The notes under the pieces are model-generated. The model worked only from the letters and a program-made list of their open reading frames with translations. It had not been told where the DNA came from and ran no database searches. Shown here piece by piece: positions 28,604 to 43,398 of a DNA stretch of 64,000 nt (the stretch's first letter is position 1; every line of letters begins with the position of its first letter). The stretch is from Rhodococcus xishaensis. Lineage in GTDB: Bacteria; Actinomycetota; Actinomycetes; Mycobacteriales; Mycobacteriaceae. The stretch covers positions 310,001 through 374,000 of the forward strand of contig NZ_RKLO01000002.1 in assembly GCF_004011825.1 (NCBI RefSeq). The letters are read 5' to 3'. The position numbers and the translations under genes were made by a program.

Positions 28604-29541
28604 AGCACCTGCTCTCCGTCGCGGATCTGACCCGGGACTCGGCGACCGCGTTGCTCGACGATGCCGAACGGCTCGAGCAGGCGCTGCTAGGGCGCGAGGT
28701 CAAAAAACTACCGACGCTTCGTGGGCGGACCGTCATGACGGTCTTCTTCGAGAACTCGACCCGCACCAGGGTGTCGTTCGAGGTGGCCGGCAAGTGGATG
28801 AGCGCGGACGTCATCAACGTCAGCGCGTCCAGTTCGTCGGTGTCGAAGGGCGAGTCGCTGCGGGACACGGCCCTGACGTTGCGTGCGGCGGGTGCCGACG
28901 CGCTGATCGTCCGGCATCCCGCATCCGGTGCTGCAAACCAGATCGCTGCGTGGACCGGCGCAGGCGAGGACAGTGGGCCCGCGGTCGTCAACGCTGGTGA
29001 CGGCACCCATGAGCATCCGACCCAGGCTCTGCTCGATGCGCTGACGCTGCGCCAGCGACTCGGTGGCATCGAGGGTCGCCGCATCGTGATCGTCGGCGAC
29101 ATCCTGCACAGCCGGGTGGCGCGCTCGAACGCGCTGCTGCTCGCGATGCTCGGCGCCGAGGTGGTGCTGGTCGCTCCGCGCACGCTGCTGCCGGCCGGGG
29201 TCGGGACATGGCCCGTCAGGGTGTCGCATTCGCTCGACGCCGAACTGCCCGGTGCGGATGCGGTGCTGATGCTGCGGGTGCAGGCCGAGCGGATGAACGG
29301 CGGGTTCTTCCCGTCACCGCGCGAGTACGCGATCACCTACGGCCTGTCCGAGAAACGACTCGGGTTGCTGGCAGACCACGCGGTGGTTCTGCACCCCGGA
29401 CCGATGCTGCGCGGCATGGAGATCGCGTCGTCGGTCGCGGATTCGCCGAAAGCTGCTGTGCTGCAGCAGGTCACGAACGGCGTTCACGTACGAATGGCGG
29501 TCCTGTTCCGCCTGCTGGTGGGTACGGAAGAGGTCGCGTGA
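28600..29541 (+). CDS. pyrB: Aspartate carbamoyltransferase catalytic subunit
   Basis: A 313-residue ATCase making carbamoyl aspartate, the second step of UMP synthesis. The carbamoyl phosphate motif is [13 protein letters not shown]. The carbamoyl phosphate/aspartate region includes [16 protein letters not shown] and [10 protein letters not shown]. It starts at GTG 28600, overlapping pyrR. No pyrI regulatory subunit is present; actinobacterial ATCases typically associate with pyrC-encoded dihydroorotase. Confidence 0.95.
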   Translation: MKHLLSVADLTRDSATALLDDAERLEQALLGREVKKLPTLRGRTVMTVFFENSTRTRVSFEVAGKWMSADVINVSASSSSVSKGESLRDTALTLRAAGADALIVRHPASGAANQIAAWTGAGEDSGPAVVNAGDGTHEHPTQALLDALTLRQRLGGIEGRRIVIVGDILHSRVARSNALLLAMLGAEVVLVAPRTLLPAGVGTWPVRVSHSLDAELPGADAVLMLRVQAERMNGGFFPSPREYAITYGLSEKRLGLLADHAVVLHPGPMLRGMEIASSVADSPKAAVLQQVTNGVHVRMAVLFRLLVGTEEVA

Positions 29542-29582
29542 GCGGCCGGCACGATACGAGAAGCGAAGAGGTGGCGCCGCAG

Positions 29583-30902
29583 ATGTCCGCGAGCGGGAAC
29601 GTGTTGATCAAGAACGTTCTGGTGTACGGCGAGGGCGAGCCTACAGACCTCCTGCTCGGCGACAACCAGATCCTCGAGATCGGCGCCGATCTCACGGCCA
29701 GCGCGGACACCGAGGTGATCGACGGCTCTGGCCAGATCCTGCTTCCCGGCTTCGTCGATCTACACACGCACCTGCGTGAGCCCGGCAGGGAGGACACCGA
29801 GACCGTCGACACCGGCTCTGCCGCCGCCGCGCTCGGCGGCTACACCGCGGTGTTCGCGATGGCCAACACCGACCCGGTAGCCGACACCGCGGTCATCACC
29901 GATCACGTGTGGCGCCGCGGCCAGGATGTCGGCCTGGTCGACGTGCATCCCGTCGGCGCCGTCACCGTCGGGCTCGAGGGCAAGCAGCTCGCAGAGATGG
30001 CGACGATGGCCGCCGGTGCCGGTCGGGTGAGGATGTTCTCCGACGACGGCCACTGCGTCGCGGACCCGCTCGTAATGCGCCGCGCGCTCGAATACTCGAG
30101 CTCGCTCGGCGTCCTGATCGCACAGCATGCCGAGGAGCCGCGCCTGACCGTCGGATCGGTCGCCCACGAGGGCCCCACCGCGGCCAGGTTGGGTCTGACC
30201 GGCTGGCCGCGCGCTGCCGAGGAGTCGATCGTGGCCCGCGACGCACTGCTCGCGCGCGACGCCGGTGCCCGCGTGCACATTTGCCATACCTCGACCGCAG
30301 GCTCGGTCGACCTGGTGAAGTGGGCCCGAGGCCAGGGCATCGCCATCACCGCGGAGGTCACCCCACACCACCTACTGCTCGACGACTCGCGGCTCGAGAC
30401 GTACGACGCGGTCAACAAGGTCAACCCGCCGCTGCGTGAGGCGTCGGACGTCGCAGCGCTGCGCACGGGGCTCGCCGAAGGGATCATCGACTGCGTGGCC
30501 ACCGACCACGCGCCGCATGCCGAGCAGGACAAGTGCTGCGAGTTCTCGCAGGCTCGCCCCGGCATGCTCGGCCTCGAGACGGCCCTGTCGATCGTGGTGG
30601 AGACCATGGTTCGGCCCGGGCTGCTCGACTGGCGTGGTGTAGCCCGCGTCATGAGTGAGCGTCCTGCCGAGATCGTCGGACTCGACGATCAGGGCCGGCC
30701 CATCGAGGTGGGAGAGGCGGCGAACCTGGTGCTCGTCGACCCTGAGGTCGAGTGGACGGTGCACGGACCGGACCTGGCCAGCGTCGCGGACAACACCCCG
30801 TACGAGGCGATGACCCTGCCCGCGAAGGTGACGGCCACCGTGCTGCGCGGGCGGATCACCGCCCGCGACGGCAAGGTCCGGCCTCTGGGAGGGGAGCGCT
30901 GA
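29583..30902 (+). CDS. pyrC: Dihydroorotase
   Basis: A 439-residue type I dihydroorotase. The zinc motif [10 protein letters not shown] is at ~60-69, and the other metal/substrate residues lie in [27 protein letters not shown] and [18 protein letters not shown] 29583 is taken because it starts just before the first strand, as in the mycobacterial enzyme; a GTG at 29538 overlapping the pyrB stop is an equally readable alternative adding 15 residues. The gene precedes the Rv1382-like gene by 2 bases. Confidence 0.93.
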   Translation: MSASGNVLIKNVLVYGEGEPTDLLLGDNQILEIGADLTASADTEVIDGSGQILLPGFVDLHTHLREPGREDTETVDTGSAAAALGGYTAVFAMANTDPVADTAVITDHVWRRGQDVGLVDVHPVGAVTVGLEGKQLAEMATMAAGAGRVRMFSDDGHCVADPLVMRRALEYSSSLGVLIAQHAEEPRLTVGSVAHEGPTAARLGLTGWPRAAEESIVARDALLARDAGARVHICHTSTAGSVDLVKWARGQGIAITAEVTPHHLLLDDSRLETYDAVNKVNPPLREASDVAALRTGLAEGIIDCVATDHAPHAEQDKCCEFSQARPGMLGLETALSIVVETMVRPGLLDWRGVARVMSERPAEIVGLDDQGRPIEVGEAANLVLVDPEVEWTVHGPDLASVADNTPYEAMTLPAKVTATVLRGRITARDGKVRPLGGER

Positions 30903-30904
30903 CG

Positions 30905-31447
30905 ATGGAGCGACTTCTGTGGATCGTCGGATGCGTCGTGATTTGGGCGCTCCTGGTGTTCCTCATGTATCGCGGGTGGAAGGCGCGGGCAGCGCGCCAG
31001 GCTGCGCGAGTCGGTGAATTACCCACGGTTCCAGCCGATCTCGGTGACCCGTGGATTGCGCAGACGACTGGGCTGTACGTCGGCAGCACGCTGGCTCCCA
31101 GCTGGCAGGACCGCGTCGCGGTGGGCGATATCGGGCACCGGGCGACCGGACGGATCAGCCGCTGGTCGCGGGGCGTCCTCCTCGAGCGTGACGGCGCGTC
31201 CGCGATCTGGATCCCGGACGAGTCGATTCGCGCGATCCGAACCGAACGCGGTCTGGCCGGAAAGGTGATGACGAAGGACGGGCTCCTTGTCATCCGGTGG
31301 GAGTTGCCCACAGGCACCGAGATCGATACGGGATTTCGTGGAGACGACAAGACCGTGTACCCGGAGTGGGTACGCGATTCAGACAGCTATCACACAGCGA
31401 ATGCGTCGGACTCTGGTGAGGTCGAGCAGAACGGAGAAGACGCATGA
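30905..31447 (+). CDS. Membrane-anchored conserved protein in the pyr operon (Rv1382-like)
   Basis: A 180-residue protein with a single N-terminal TM segment (LLWIVGCVVIWALLVFLMYR) and a soluble domain of about 130 residues with a beta-rich, PH-like look (ATGRISRWSRGVLLERDGAS). The place between pyrC and carA matches Rv1382. The function is unknown; retention inside the pyr operon suggests co-expression rather than a known pathway step. The start ATG is at 30905, and the stop overlaps carA as ATGA. Confidence 0.8.
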   Translation: MERLLWIVGCVVIWALLVFLMYRGWKARAARQAARVGELPTVPADLGDPWIAQTTGLYVGSTLAPSWQDRVAVGDIGHRATGRISRWSRGVLLERDGASAIWIPDESIRAIRTERGLAGKVMTKDGLLVIRWELPTGTEIDTGFRGDDKTVYPEWVRDSDSYHTANASDSGEVEQNGEDA

Positions 31448-32627
31448 GCGGCTTTGACACCAACACGGCGGTCCTGGTTCTCGAGGACGGCCGGGTCTTC
31501 CGTGGAACCACCTTCGGGGCCGTGGGACAGACGCTCGGAGAAGCGGTCTTCAGTACCGGCATGACCGGGTACCAGGAGACCCTGACCGACCCGAGCTACC
31601 ACCGTCAGATCGTGGTCTCGACGGCTCCGCAGATCGGCAACACCGGCTGGAACGACGAGGACAACGAGTCCGTCGGCCCCACCGGCAAGTCTTCCGAGTC
31701 GAGGATCTGGGTCGCCGGCTACGTCGTGCGCGATCCCTCACGGCGCACGTCCAACTGGCGCGCGACCGGCTCGCTGCAGGATGAATTGGTGCGTCAGGGC
31801 ATCGTCGGCGTCGCCGGCATCGACACCCGTGCGCTGGTGCGACACCTGCGTACCCGCGGATCGATGCGTGCGGGGGTCTTCTCCGGTGAGGCGCTCGCCT
31901 GGGCGAGCGGAGGGGAGGCGATCGACGTCGACATCCTGCTCGAACGGGTCAGGAGCCAGCCGACGATGCTCGGTGCCGACCTGGCCGGTCAGGTGAGCAC
32001 CCCGAACGGCTACATCGTCGAACCGAACGGCGACGACGCCCGCTTCACCGTCGCGGCCATCGACCTCGGCATCAAGACCAACACGCCGCGGATGTTCGCC
32101 GAGCGTGGCATGCGGGTGCACGTGCTGCCGTCGACCGCGACATTGCACGACATCCTCGACCTCGGGGCCGACGGTGTCTTCCTGTCCAACGGTCCGGGCG
32201 ACCCGGCCACCGCCGACGGCGCCGTTCACCTCACCAAGGAGGTGCTCGGGCAGGGACTGCCGCTGTTCGGCATCTGCTTCGGCAACCAGATCCTGGGCCG
32301 GGCACTGGGCCTGAAAACCTACAAGATGAAGTTCGGACACCGCGGCATCAACATCCCGGTCGTCGAGCACGAGACCGGCCGCATCGCGATAACTGCACAG
32401 AACCACGGCTTCGCGCTCGAGGGCGAGGCAGGCCAGGAGTTCGACACCCCGTTCGGTCGCGCAGTCATCAGTCATACCTGCGCCAACGACGGCGCCGTCG
32501 AGGGGGTGCGTCTGCTCGACGGGTCGGCCTTCTCGGTGCAGTATCACCCCGAGGCCGCCGCCGGCCCGCACGACGCCGCCTACTTGTTCGACCGTTTCGC
32601 CGCCATGCTCGAGGGAGTCAAGAAGTA

Positions 32628-32628
<1 letters not shown>
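31444..32628 (+). CDS. carA: Carbamoyl phosphate synthetase small subunit (glutaminase)
   Basis: A 394-residue class I glutamine amidotransferase that feeds ammonia to CarB. The catalytic Cys is in [16 protein letters not shown] (~277), and the His-Glu pair is in [10 protein letters not shown]. It starts with an ATGA overlap at 31444 and ends in a TAATG overlap with carB. Two-subunit CPS supplies both pyrimidine and arginine synthesis. Confidence 0.96.
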
Positions 32629-36001
<3,373 letters not shown>

Positions 36002-36005
<4 letters not shown>

Positions 36006-36868
36006 CGCCGGGGACCGGTTCGCCGCCGGGGACCGGGCCGCACGAGCCGTTCGGTTCCCGGCTCTATGCGGCGCTGGACCGGTTCGGCCCGCTCTGCGTC
36101 GGGGTGGACCCCCATCCGGAGCTTCTCCAGGCATGGGGACTCCCTGAGACGGTGGACGGCCTGGAGGAGTTCTCCGAGATCTGCGTCGAGGCGTTCGTCG
36201 GCCGGGTCGCCCTGGTCAAGCCACAGGTCGCGTTCTTCGAGGCACACGGCTCGGGCGGCTTCGCGGTCCTCGAGCGCACCATCGAGGTGCTTCGCGAGGC
36301 CGGCACACTCGTCGTGGCGGACGCCAAGCGCGGCGACATCGGATCGACCATGAGTGCATATGCCCAGGCATGGCTGGGGAGGGGCTCACCGCTCGAATCG
36401 GATGCGGTGACGGTGTCGCCGTATCTCGGGTTCGGGTCGGCCGATCCCATCCTCGAGCTTGCCGAACGCAACCACGGTGGCGTGTTCGTTCTCGCGGCCA
36501 CCTCGAACCCCGAGGGTGGTCAGGTGCAGCTGTCGACCGCTGCCGACGGCCGGCATGTCAGTCAGGTGATGGTCGACGAGGCGGCGGCCCGTAACGCCGG
36601 CGCCACCACCCTCGGATCGGTCGGTGTCGTGGTCGGCGCGACCCTCACGGATGCGCCGGCCCTAGGGGGTCTGCACGGGCCCATCTTGATGCCGGGAGTT
36701 GGCCACCAGGGCGGCACCGCCGACGACGTCCGCCGGCTGGCGGGGGACTGCCTGCGCTCGGTCGTGCCCAGTGTCTCGCGCGAGGTGCTGAGGGCCGGGC
36801 CGTCGGTTACGGCCCTTCGGGAGGCGGTATCCCGGTCTGTGGAGGAGTTTGCCTTCCTGCGGAGCTAG
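36002..36868 (+). CDS. pyrF: Orotidine 5'-phosphate decarboxylase (mycobacterial type 2)
   Basis: A 288-residue decarboxylase making UMP. The [10 protein letters not shown] catalytic motif holds the Lys-Asp pair. It resembles the longer mycobacterial (type 2) enzyme, not the ~230-residue E. coli one. GTG 36002 overlaps the carB stop (GTGA) and is followed by a Pro/Gly-rich lead of ~15 residues. The operon ends here; 396 bases of non-coding DNA follow. Confidence 0.94.
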
Positions 36869-37264
36869 TGGCGTGAGGCCCTCGAACAGGGCACGGTTGG
36901 CGCGCGACACGCACTGACACACGGAAGTTTTCACGAATTTTTTGCTCCGACGTGCGTGATTCGACGAATTGTGTGTGACGCCACGTCGAATGATCCCGCA
37001 GATCGACGTCGCCGCGACTAAAAAGTGGCCTCTAGCTGGGGATATGCCGATCACCTCGGGGTGTCACCGGGACGGCGCGGATGGGGCCAGGGGTGGGCCG
37101 ATTGGTCTTCGAACGCACCATCGAACAAGTACATAACCCACCCGAATCGGGCGGCGACGTCCGGGGGTGGGTTCGCAATCGGCGCCAGGCGTGAGTACGG
37201 TCGCTATCGCCCCTGGTTATCCGGGGGATGTAGACCATTGAGCACACGACGAGACGGAGGAACC
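36869..37264. other. 396-base gap between pyrF and mihF
   Basis: No gene is visible. An AT-rich patch (about 36925-36955) is followed by GC-rich sequence with several short inverted repeats. It probably carries the mihF promoter and a long leader. Candidate -10/-35 pairs are too weak to place. The GACGGAGG ribosome binding site lies at 37253-37260. Confidence 0.5.
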
Positions 37265-37585
37265 GTGGCCCTTCCCCAGTTGACCGACGAGCAGCGGGCC
37301 GCTGCATTGGAGAAGGCGGCTGCCGCCCGCAAGGCCCGGGCTGAGCTCAAGGAGCGCCTCAAGCGCGGCGGCACCGACCTCAAGCAGGTTCTGAAGGATG
37401 CCGAGGAGGACGAGATCCTCGGCAAGATGAAGGTGTCGGCTTTGCTCGAGGCCCTGCCGAAGGTTGGCAAGGTCAAGGCGCAGGAGATCATGACCGAGTT
37501 GGAGATCGCTCCGACCCGTCGCCTGCGTGGCCTCGGCGATCGGCAGCGCAAGGCTCTGCTGGCTCGGTTCGATTTCGAGGCCTGA
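37265..37585 (+). CDS. mihF: Mycobacterial-type integration host factor (mIHF)
   Basis: A 106-residue nucleoid protein that bends DNA and is needed for phage L5 integration in mycobacteria. It starts [18 protein letters not shown] and ends [18 protein letters not shown], with the helix-two-turn-helix [17 protein letters not shown], almost identical to the M. tuberculosis protein over its length. The GTG at 37265 follows GACGGAGG. It is a separate unit from pyrF, judging by the 396-base gap, and may share transcripts with gmk. Confidence 0.95.
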   Translation: MALPQLTDEQRAAALEKAAAARKARAELKERLKRGGTDLKQVLKDAEEDEILGKMKVSALLEALPKVGKVKAQEIMTELEIAPTRRLRGLGDRQRKALLARFDFEA

Positions 37586-37595
37586 GCGCGAAAAG

Positions 37596-38231
37596 GTGAT
37601 TGCTGACCCACAACAGGTGTCAGGTGGTGAAACCGCTCCGGCGTTGGCCGAGAGTGGCGACGCTGCGCGGAGGGGCCGGCTGGTGGTTCTAGCCGGCCCC
37701 TCTGCTGTCGGCAAGTCCAGCGTCGTCCGCCTGCTGCGTGAACGCATGCCCGAGGTCGTCTTCAGCGTCTCGGTGACAACCCGGGACCCGCGACCCGGCG
37801 AAGTGGACGGACAGGACTACCACTTCATCTCGCGGGACGAGTTCGACCGCATGATCACGGCCGGTGAGCTGCTCGAATGGGCGGAGATCCATGGTGGGCT
37901 GCAGCGGTCGGGCACTCCGGCAGGACCGGTGCGCAAGGCCCTCGCGGAGGGCAAGCCGGTCTTGGTCGAGGTCGATCTGGCGGGAGCTCGCCTGGTGCGG
38001 TCGGCGATGCCCGAGGCGCTCCTGGCATTCATGGCGCCACCGAGTTGGGAGGTGCTGGTATCACGTCTGACCGGGCGCGGAACCGAACCGGCCGACGTCG
38101 TCGAGCGCCGGTTGCAGACCGCGAAGGTCGAATTGGCCGCGCAGGACGAGTTCGACAGCGTCATCGTCAACGAGGACGTCGGACGTGCCTGCGAGGAGTT
38201 GGTATCCTTGTTGGCTGAACGCAAACCGTAG
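37596..38231 (+). CDS. gmk: Guanylate kinase
   Basis: A 211-residue GMP kinase. The Walker A is [10 protein letters not shown] and the GMP-binding region is [22 protein letters not shown] 37596 is chosen 11 bases after the mihF stop; GTG 37617 is a possible later start. The ~30-residue N-terminal lead is Ala/Gly-rich and not part of the kinase fold. It precedes rpoZ, as in many actinobacteria. Confidence 0.94.
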   Translation: MIADPQQVSGGETAPALAESGDAARRGRLVVLAGPSAVGKSSVVRLLRERMPEVVFSVSVTTRDPRPGEVDGQDYHFISRDEFDRMITAGELLEWAEIHGGLQRSGTPAGPVRKALAEGKPVLVEVDLAGARLVRSAMPEALLAFMAPPSWEVLVSRLTGRGTEPADVVERRLQTAKVELAAQDEFDSVIVNEDVGRACEELVSLLAERKP

Positions 38232-38597
<366 letters not shown>

Positions 38598-38610
38598 GCG
38601 GAGGGGTACC

Positions 38611-39837
38611 GTGCGGATCGTCGTCGGCGTCGGCGGCGGCATCGCCGCGTACAAGAGTTGCGCGCTGATACGCAGCTTCACTGAGAGCGGTCACAGTGTC
38701 CGGGTGATCCCCACCAAGTCGGCACTGCAGTTCGTCGGTCGGGCCACCTTCGAGGCTCTGTCGGGTAATCCGGTCCAGACCGGCGTGTTCGCCGATGTAC
38801 CGGAGGTGGCGCACGTACGCCTGGGGCAGGACGCCGACCTGGTTGTCATCGCTCCCGCCACTGCGGACCTGATGGCTCGTGCTGTGGTCGGGCGGGCGGA
38901 CGACCTGTTGACCGCGACGTTGCTGACGGCCCGTTGCCCGGTGATGTTCGCGCCCGCGATGCACACCGAGATGTGGGAGCACCCGGCCACCGTCGCGAAC
39001 GTTGCGACGCTCCGTGAGCGCGGCAACGTGGTGATCGAGCCGGCGTCGGGTCGACTCACCGGCAAGGACACCGGTGCGGGCCGTATGCCGGAGCCGGAGG
39101 AGATCTTCGCGCATGCGTTGCTCCTGCTGGAACGGGGTTCCGCGTTGCCGCGTGATCTCGAGGGCCGGCGTCTGGTGGTCTCGGCCGGTGGGACCCGCGA
39201 GCCCATCGACCCGGTCCGCTATCTGGGCAATCGGAGCTCGGGCAAGCAGGGTTTCGCGATCGCTCGTCTCGCGGCCCAGCGTGGTGCAGAGGTGACGCTG
39301 GTGGCTGGTGCGACGGCCGACCTGGCCGACCCGGCCGCGGTCGACGTCGTGAACGTGCGTACCGCCGAGCAGATGCGCGAGGCGGTCATGAAGCAGGCTG
39401 CCGATGCCGACGCGGTGATCATGGCGGCCGCCGTGGCGGACTTTCGTCCTGCCACGGTCGCGGACAGCAAGATCAAGAAGGGTGCCGACGAACCGGAGTC
39501 GATTCCGCTGGTCAAGAACGAGGACATTCTCGTCGGCCTCGTGCAGGCTCGACGAGAGGGCATCCTCGCTCCCGGTACTGCGATCGTAGGGTTCGCGGCC
39601 GAGACGGGGGACGCGTCGGGCAGCGTCCTCGAACATGCGCGAACGAAGTTGGCACGCAAGGGTTGTGATCTTCTCGTCGTGAACGCCGTCGGGGAAGGCA
39701 AGGCATTCGAGGTGGACCACAATGACGGCTGGTTGCTCGGTGCAGATGGCTCCGAATCGGCGATCGAGCCGGGCTCGAAGGCGCTGATGGCCAGCCGCGT
39801 TCTCGACGAGGTCGCGAGTCTGCTCTCCAAGAGGTAG
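38611..39837 (+). CDS. coaBC: Bifunctional phosphopantothenoylcysteine decarboxylase/ligase
   Basis: A 408-residue fusion. The N-terminal CoaC flavoprotein (VVGVGGGIAAYKS, then the decarboxylase region MHTEMWEHPATVANV) is followed by CoaB (SAGGTREPIDPVRYLGNRSS, then MAAAVADFRPA). It makes 4'-phosphopantetheine from phosphopantothenate and cysteine in CoA synthesis. GTG 38611 has GGAGGGG upstream and lies 13 bases after rpoZ. Confidence 0.95.
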   Translation: MRIVVGVGGGIAAYKSCALIRSFTESGHSVRVIPTKSALQFVGRATFEALSGNPVQTGVFADVPEVAHVRLGQDADLVVIAPATADLMARAVVGRADDLLTATLLTARCPVMFAPAMHTEMWEHPATVANVATLRERGNVVIEPASGRLTGKDTGAGRMPEPEEIFAHALLLLERGSALPRDLEGRRLVVSAGGTREPIDPVRYLGNRSSGKQGFAIARLAAQRGAEVTLVAGATADLADPAAVDVVNVRTAEQMREAVMKQAADADAVIMAAAVADFRPATVADSKIKKGADEPESIPLVKNEDILVGLVQARREGILAPGTAIVGFAAETGDASGSVLEHARTKLARKGCDLLVVNAVGEGKAFEVDHNDGWLLGADGSESAIEPGSKALMASRVLDEVASLLSKR

Positions 39838-40023
39838 GTACACCGAAATTGGGATGCCGTGTCGGGGGCGACCTCCTGGCACCGGCCCCAACTGCGGTAT
39901 TGAATAGAAGCACTGAACTGAAGTAGAAGCTGAGCATCAGCGCAGGTGTCGTATCGGGACCGTACTTTCGAGAATGCGAATTCGAACGGAGTCGGCCCGA
40001 GCAGAACGTCGAGAGGGAGATCT

Positions 40024-41235
<1,212 letters not shown>

Positions 41236-41303
41236 CCGACCGAGAGAGCGGCTCTCTGACCGGCACCGACAAGACAGCGGCAGCACACGCTCCCGTAGCG
41301 CGA

Positions 41304-43277
41304 GTGCTGCCGCTGCTTCCGGTCGCCCATCTGGATCGGGAGTTCGACTACCTGGTGCCGTCCGAGCTCGACGAGCAGGCCCGTCCGGGCGTTCGTGTCC
41401 GGGTCCGGTTCTCCGGGAGACTCGTGGACGGGTACCTACTCGAACGGATCGACGCGAGCGAGCATGGCGGGAAACTCGCGTGGCTCGATCGGGTCGTCTC
41501 CGCCGAGCAGGTCCTCACGGCCGAGGTCCGCAGGCTGGTCGACGCGGTTGCGCAGCGGTACGCCGGGACGCGGGCTGATGTTCTGCGTCTGGCGGTCCCG
41601 CCCCGGCATGCGAAGGTCGAATCCGAGAAGTCCGAACCGGCACCGTCGCCCGGATCGCCGGAGGTCGATCAGGGCGCGTGGTCTGCGTATCTGCATGGTG
41701 TCAACTTCCTCGAGGCATTGAAGGGCGGACGCGGACCGCGGGCGGTGTGGCAGGCCTTGCCGGGCGAGGACTGGTGCGCCCGGCTTGCCGAGTTGGCTGG
41801 TGTCGTGGCGGCGTCCGGGCGTGGGGTCGTACTTGTCGTACCGGACCAACGCGACCTCGATCGGCTGGTTCGGTCCTGTGAAAGCCTGGTCGGCGCCGAA
41901 CACGTGGTCGGGCTCGCCGCAGGTCTCGGGCCGTCTGCACGGTACCGGCGGTGGTTGGCATCGCTTCGGGGGACCGCGCGGGTGGTCGTCGGCACCCGCG
42001 CGTCGGTGTTCGCTCCAACGCCGGATCTCGGCTTGGTGGTCGTATGGGACGACGGCGACAGCAGCCTGTCCGACCCGCGTGCACCGTACCCGCACGCGCG
42101 CGAGGTCGCGCTGCTGCGTGCTCATGCGACGGGCTGCGCTGTGGTCCTTGCGGGCCACGCGCGGACAGCGGAGGCGCAGGCGCTCGTCGATTCCGGGTGG
42201 GCGCATGATCTTGTCGCCGCACGCGACGTCGTGCGGGCCCGCGCCCCGATGATCACTGCGCTCGCGGACAGCGATCAGGCGCTGGCACGCGACCCGGGCG
42301 CCCGAGCCGCGCGCCTGCCTGCGATCGCATTCGGTGCGGCCCGCCAAGCGTTGGCAGCGGGAGCCGGTGTGCTGGTTCAAGTTCCGCGTCGTGGCTACAT
42401 CCCGTCGCTCGCATGTGCCAAGTGCCGAGCGCCGGCTCGGTGCCGCCGATGCAATGGGCCGCTGTCCTTGCCGGCAGCTGCTGAGTCCGACGGTGCCGGT
42501 TCTCCGACGTGCAAGTGGTGTGGTGTCGCCGACACCAGTCACCGGTGCCATGCGTGCGGTGCGCGGGCACTACGCGCAGTCGTCGTCGGTGCTGGTCGCA
42601 CTGCCGAGGAGTTGGGCCGCGCCTTTGCGGGTTTCGAGGTACACACTTCGGGCGGATCCGACGTGAAGGGCGAGATCGCACCCGGTCCCAAGCTCGTCGT
42701 GTCGACGGTGGGTGCGGAGCCGGTGATGCCCGGTGGGTACGGGGCGGCCCTGCTGCTGGACGGGTGGGCTTTGCTGGGGCGTGCGGATCTGCGTGCGGCG
42801 GAGGAGACGCTCCGACGGTGGATGACGGCATCGGCACTCGTTCGTTCACACGCCGACGGGGGACAGGTCGTGGTCGTTGCCGAGTCGGGACTTCCGACAG
42901 TCCAGGCGCTGGTGCGTTGGGATCCGGTGTGGCACTCCCGAGCTCAGCTCGCAGAGCGGGCCGAGGTCGGGTTTCCCCCGGCGGTGCACATGGCCGCCAT
43001 CGACGGCGCGGGGACGGCGATTGCCGAATTGCTCGAATTGGCGGAGGTGCCCGATTCGGCCGAGATCCTGGGTCCGGTGCCGCTCCCGCCGGGGGAACGG
43101 TTGCCGTTCTCGGATGACGAGCCGGAGCCGGAGGACGTGGAGCGCATGCTCATTCGCGTGCCGCGAACCGCCGGGCTCACGCTGGCGAAAGGGTTGGCTG
43201 AGGCGCAGGCGATCCGCAGCGCCCGCCGCTCCACAGGCCCGGTACGCGTGCAGGTGGATCCGCTGCGGATCGGTTAG
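41304..43277 (+). CDS. priA: PriA-like primosomal protein without helicase motifs
   Basis: A 657-residue actinobacterial PriA. The N-terminal 3'-DNA-binding domain (LDREFDYLVPSELDEQARPG) is present, and all four zinc CxxC pairs are intact (CAKC, CRRC, CKWC, CHAC). But the Walker A GxGKT is absent and the DEAH-like box reads VVWDDGDSS, as in M. tuberculosis PriA. It is therefore likely a structural primosome/restart factor, not an active helicase. GTG 41304 is the first plausible start; homologues seem to have a few more residues at the N-terminus. Confidence 0.88.
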   Translation: MLPLLPVAHLDREFDYLVPSELDEQARPGVRVRVRFSGRLVDGYLLERIDASEHGGKLAWLDRVVSAEQVLTAEVRRLVDAVAQRYAGTRADVLRLAVPPRHAKVESEKSEPAPSPGSPEVDQGAWSAYLHGVNFLEALKGGRGPRAVWQALPGEDWCARLAELAGVVAASGRGVVLVVPDQRDLDRLVRSCESLVGAEHVVGLAAGLGPSARYRRWLASLRGTARVVVGTRASVFAPTPDLGLVVVWDDGDSSLSDPRAPYPHAREVALLRAHATGCAVVLAGHARTAEAQALVDSGWAHDLVAARDVVRARAPMITALADSDQALARDPGARAARLPAIAFGAARQALAAGAGVLVQVPRRGYIPSLACAKCRAPARCRRCNGPLSLPAAAESDGAGSPTCKWCGVADTSHRCHACGARALRAVVVGAGRTAEELGRAFAGFEVHTSGGSDVKGEIAPGPKLVVSTVGAEPVMPGGYGAALLLDGWALLGRADLRAAEETLRRWMTASALVRSHADGGQVVVVAESGLPTVQALVRWDPVWHSRAQLAERAEVGFPPAVHMAAIDGAGTAIAELLELAEVPDSAEILGPVPLPPGERLPFSDDEPEPEDVERMLIRVPRTAGLTLAKGLAEAQAIRSARRSTGPVRVQVDPLRIG

Positions 43278-43398
43278 TTCGCGAAAAGATCGTGTGGGTG
43301 TACTGGATTGTTATCCAGTCTGCCAGCCAGCAGCGTGTGAATGATGTTGCAATTGAGATTGATGTGCCTCGAGATTCCCTTGGAAACGGGAGGTGCGT

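Noticed and set aside
39838-40023. SAM riboswitch before metK
   Set aside because: I do not find the conserved SAM-I or SAM-IV core in the 186-base leader.
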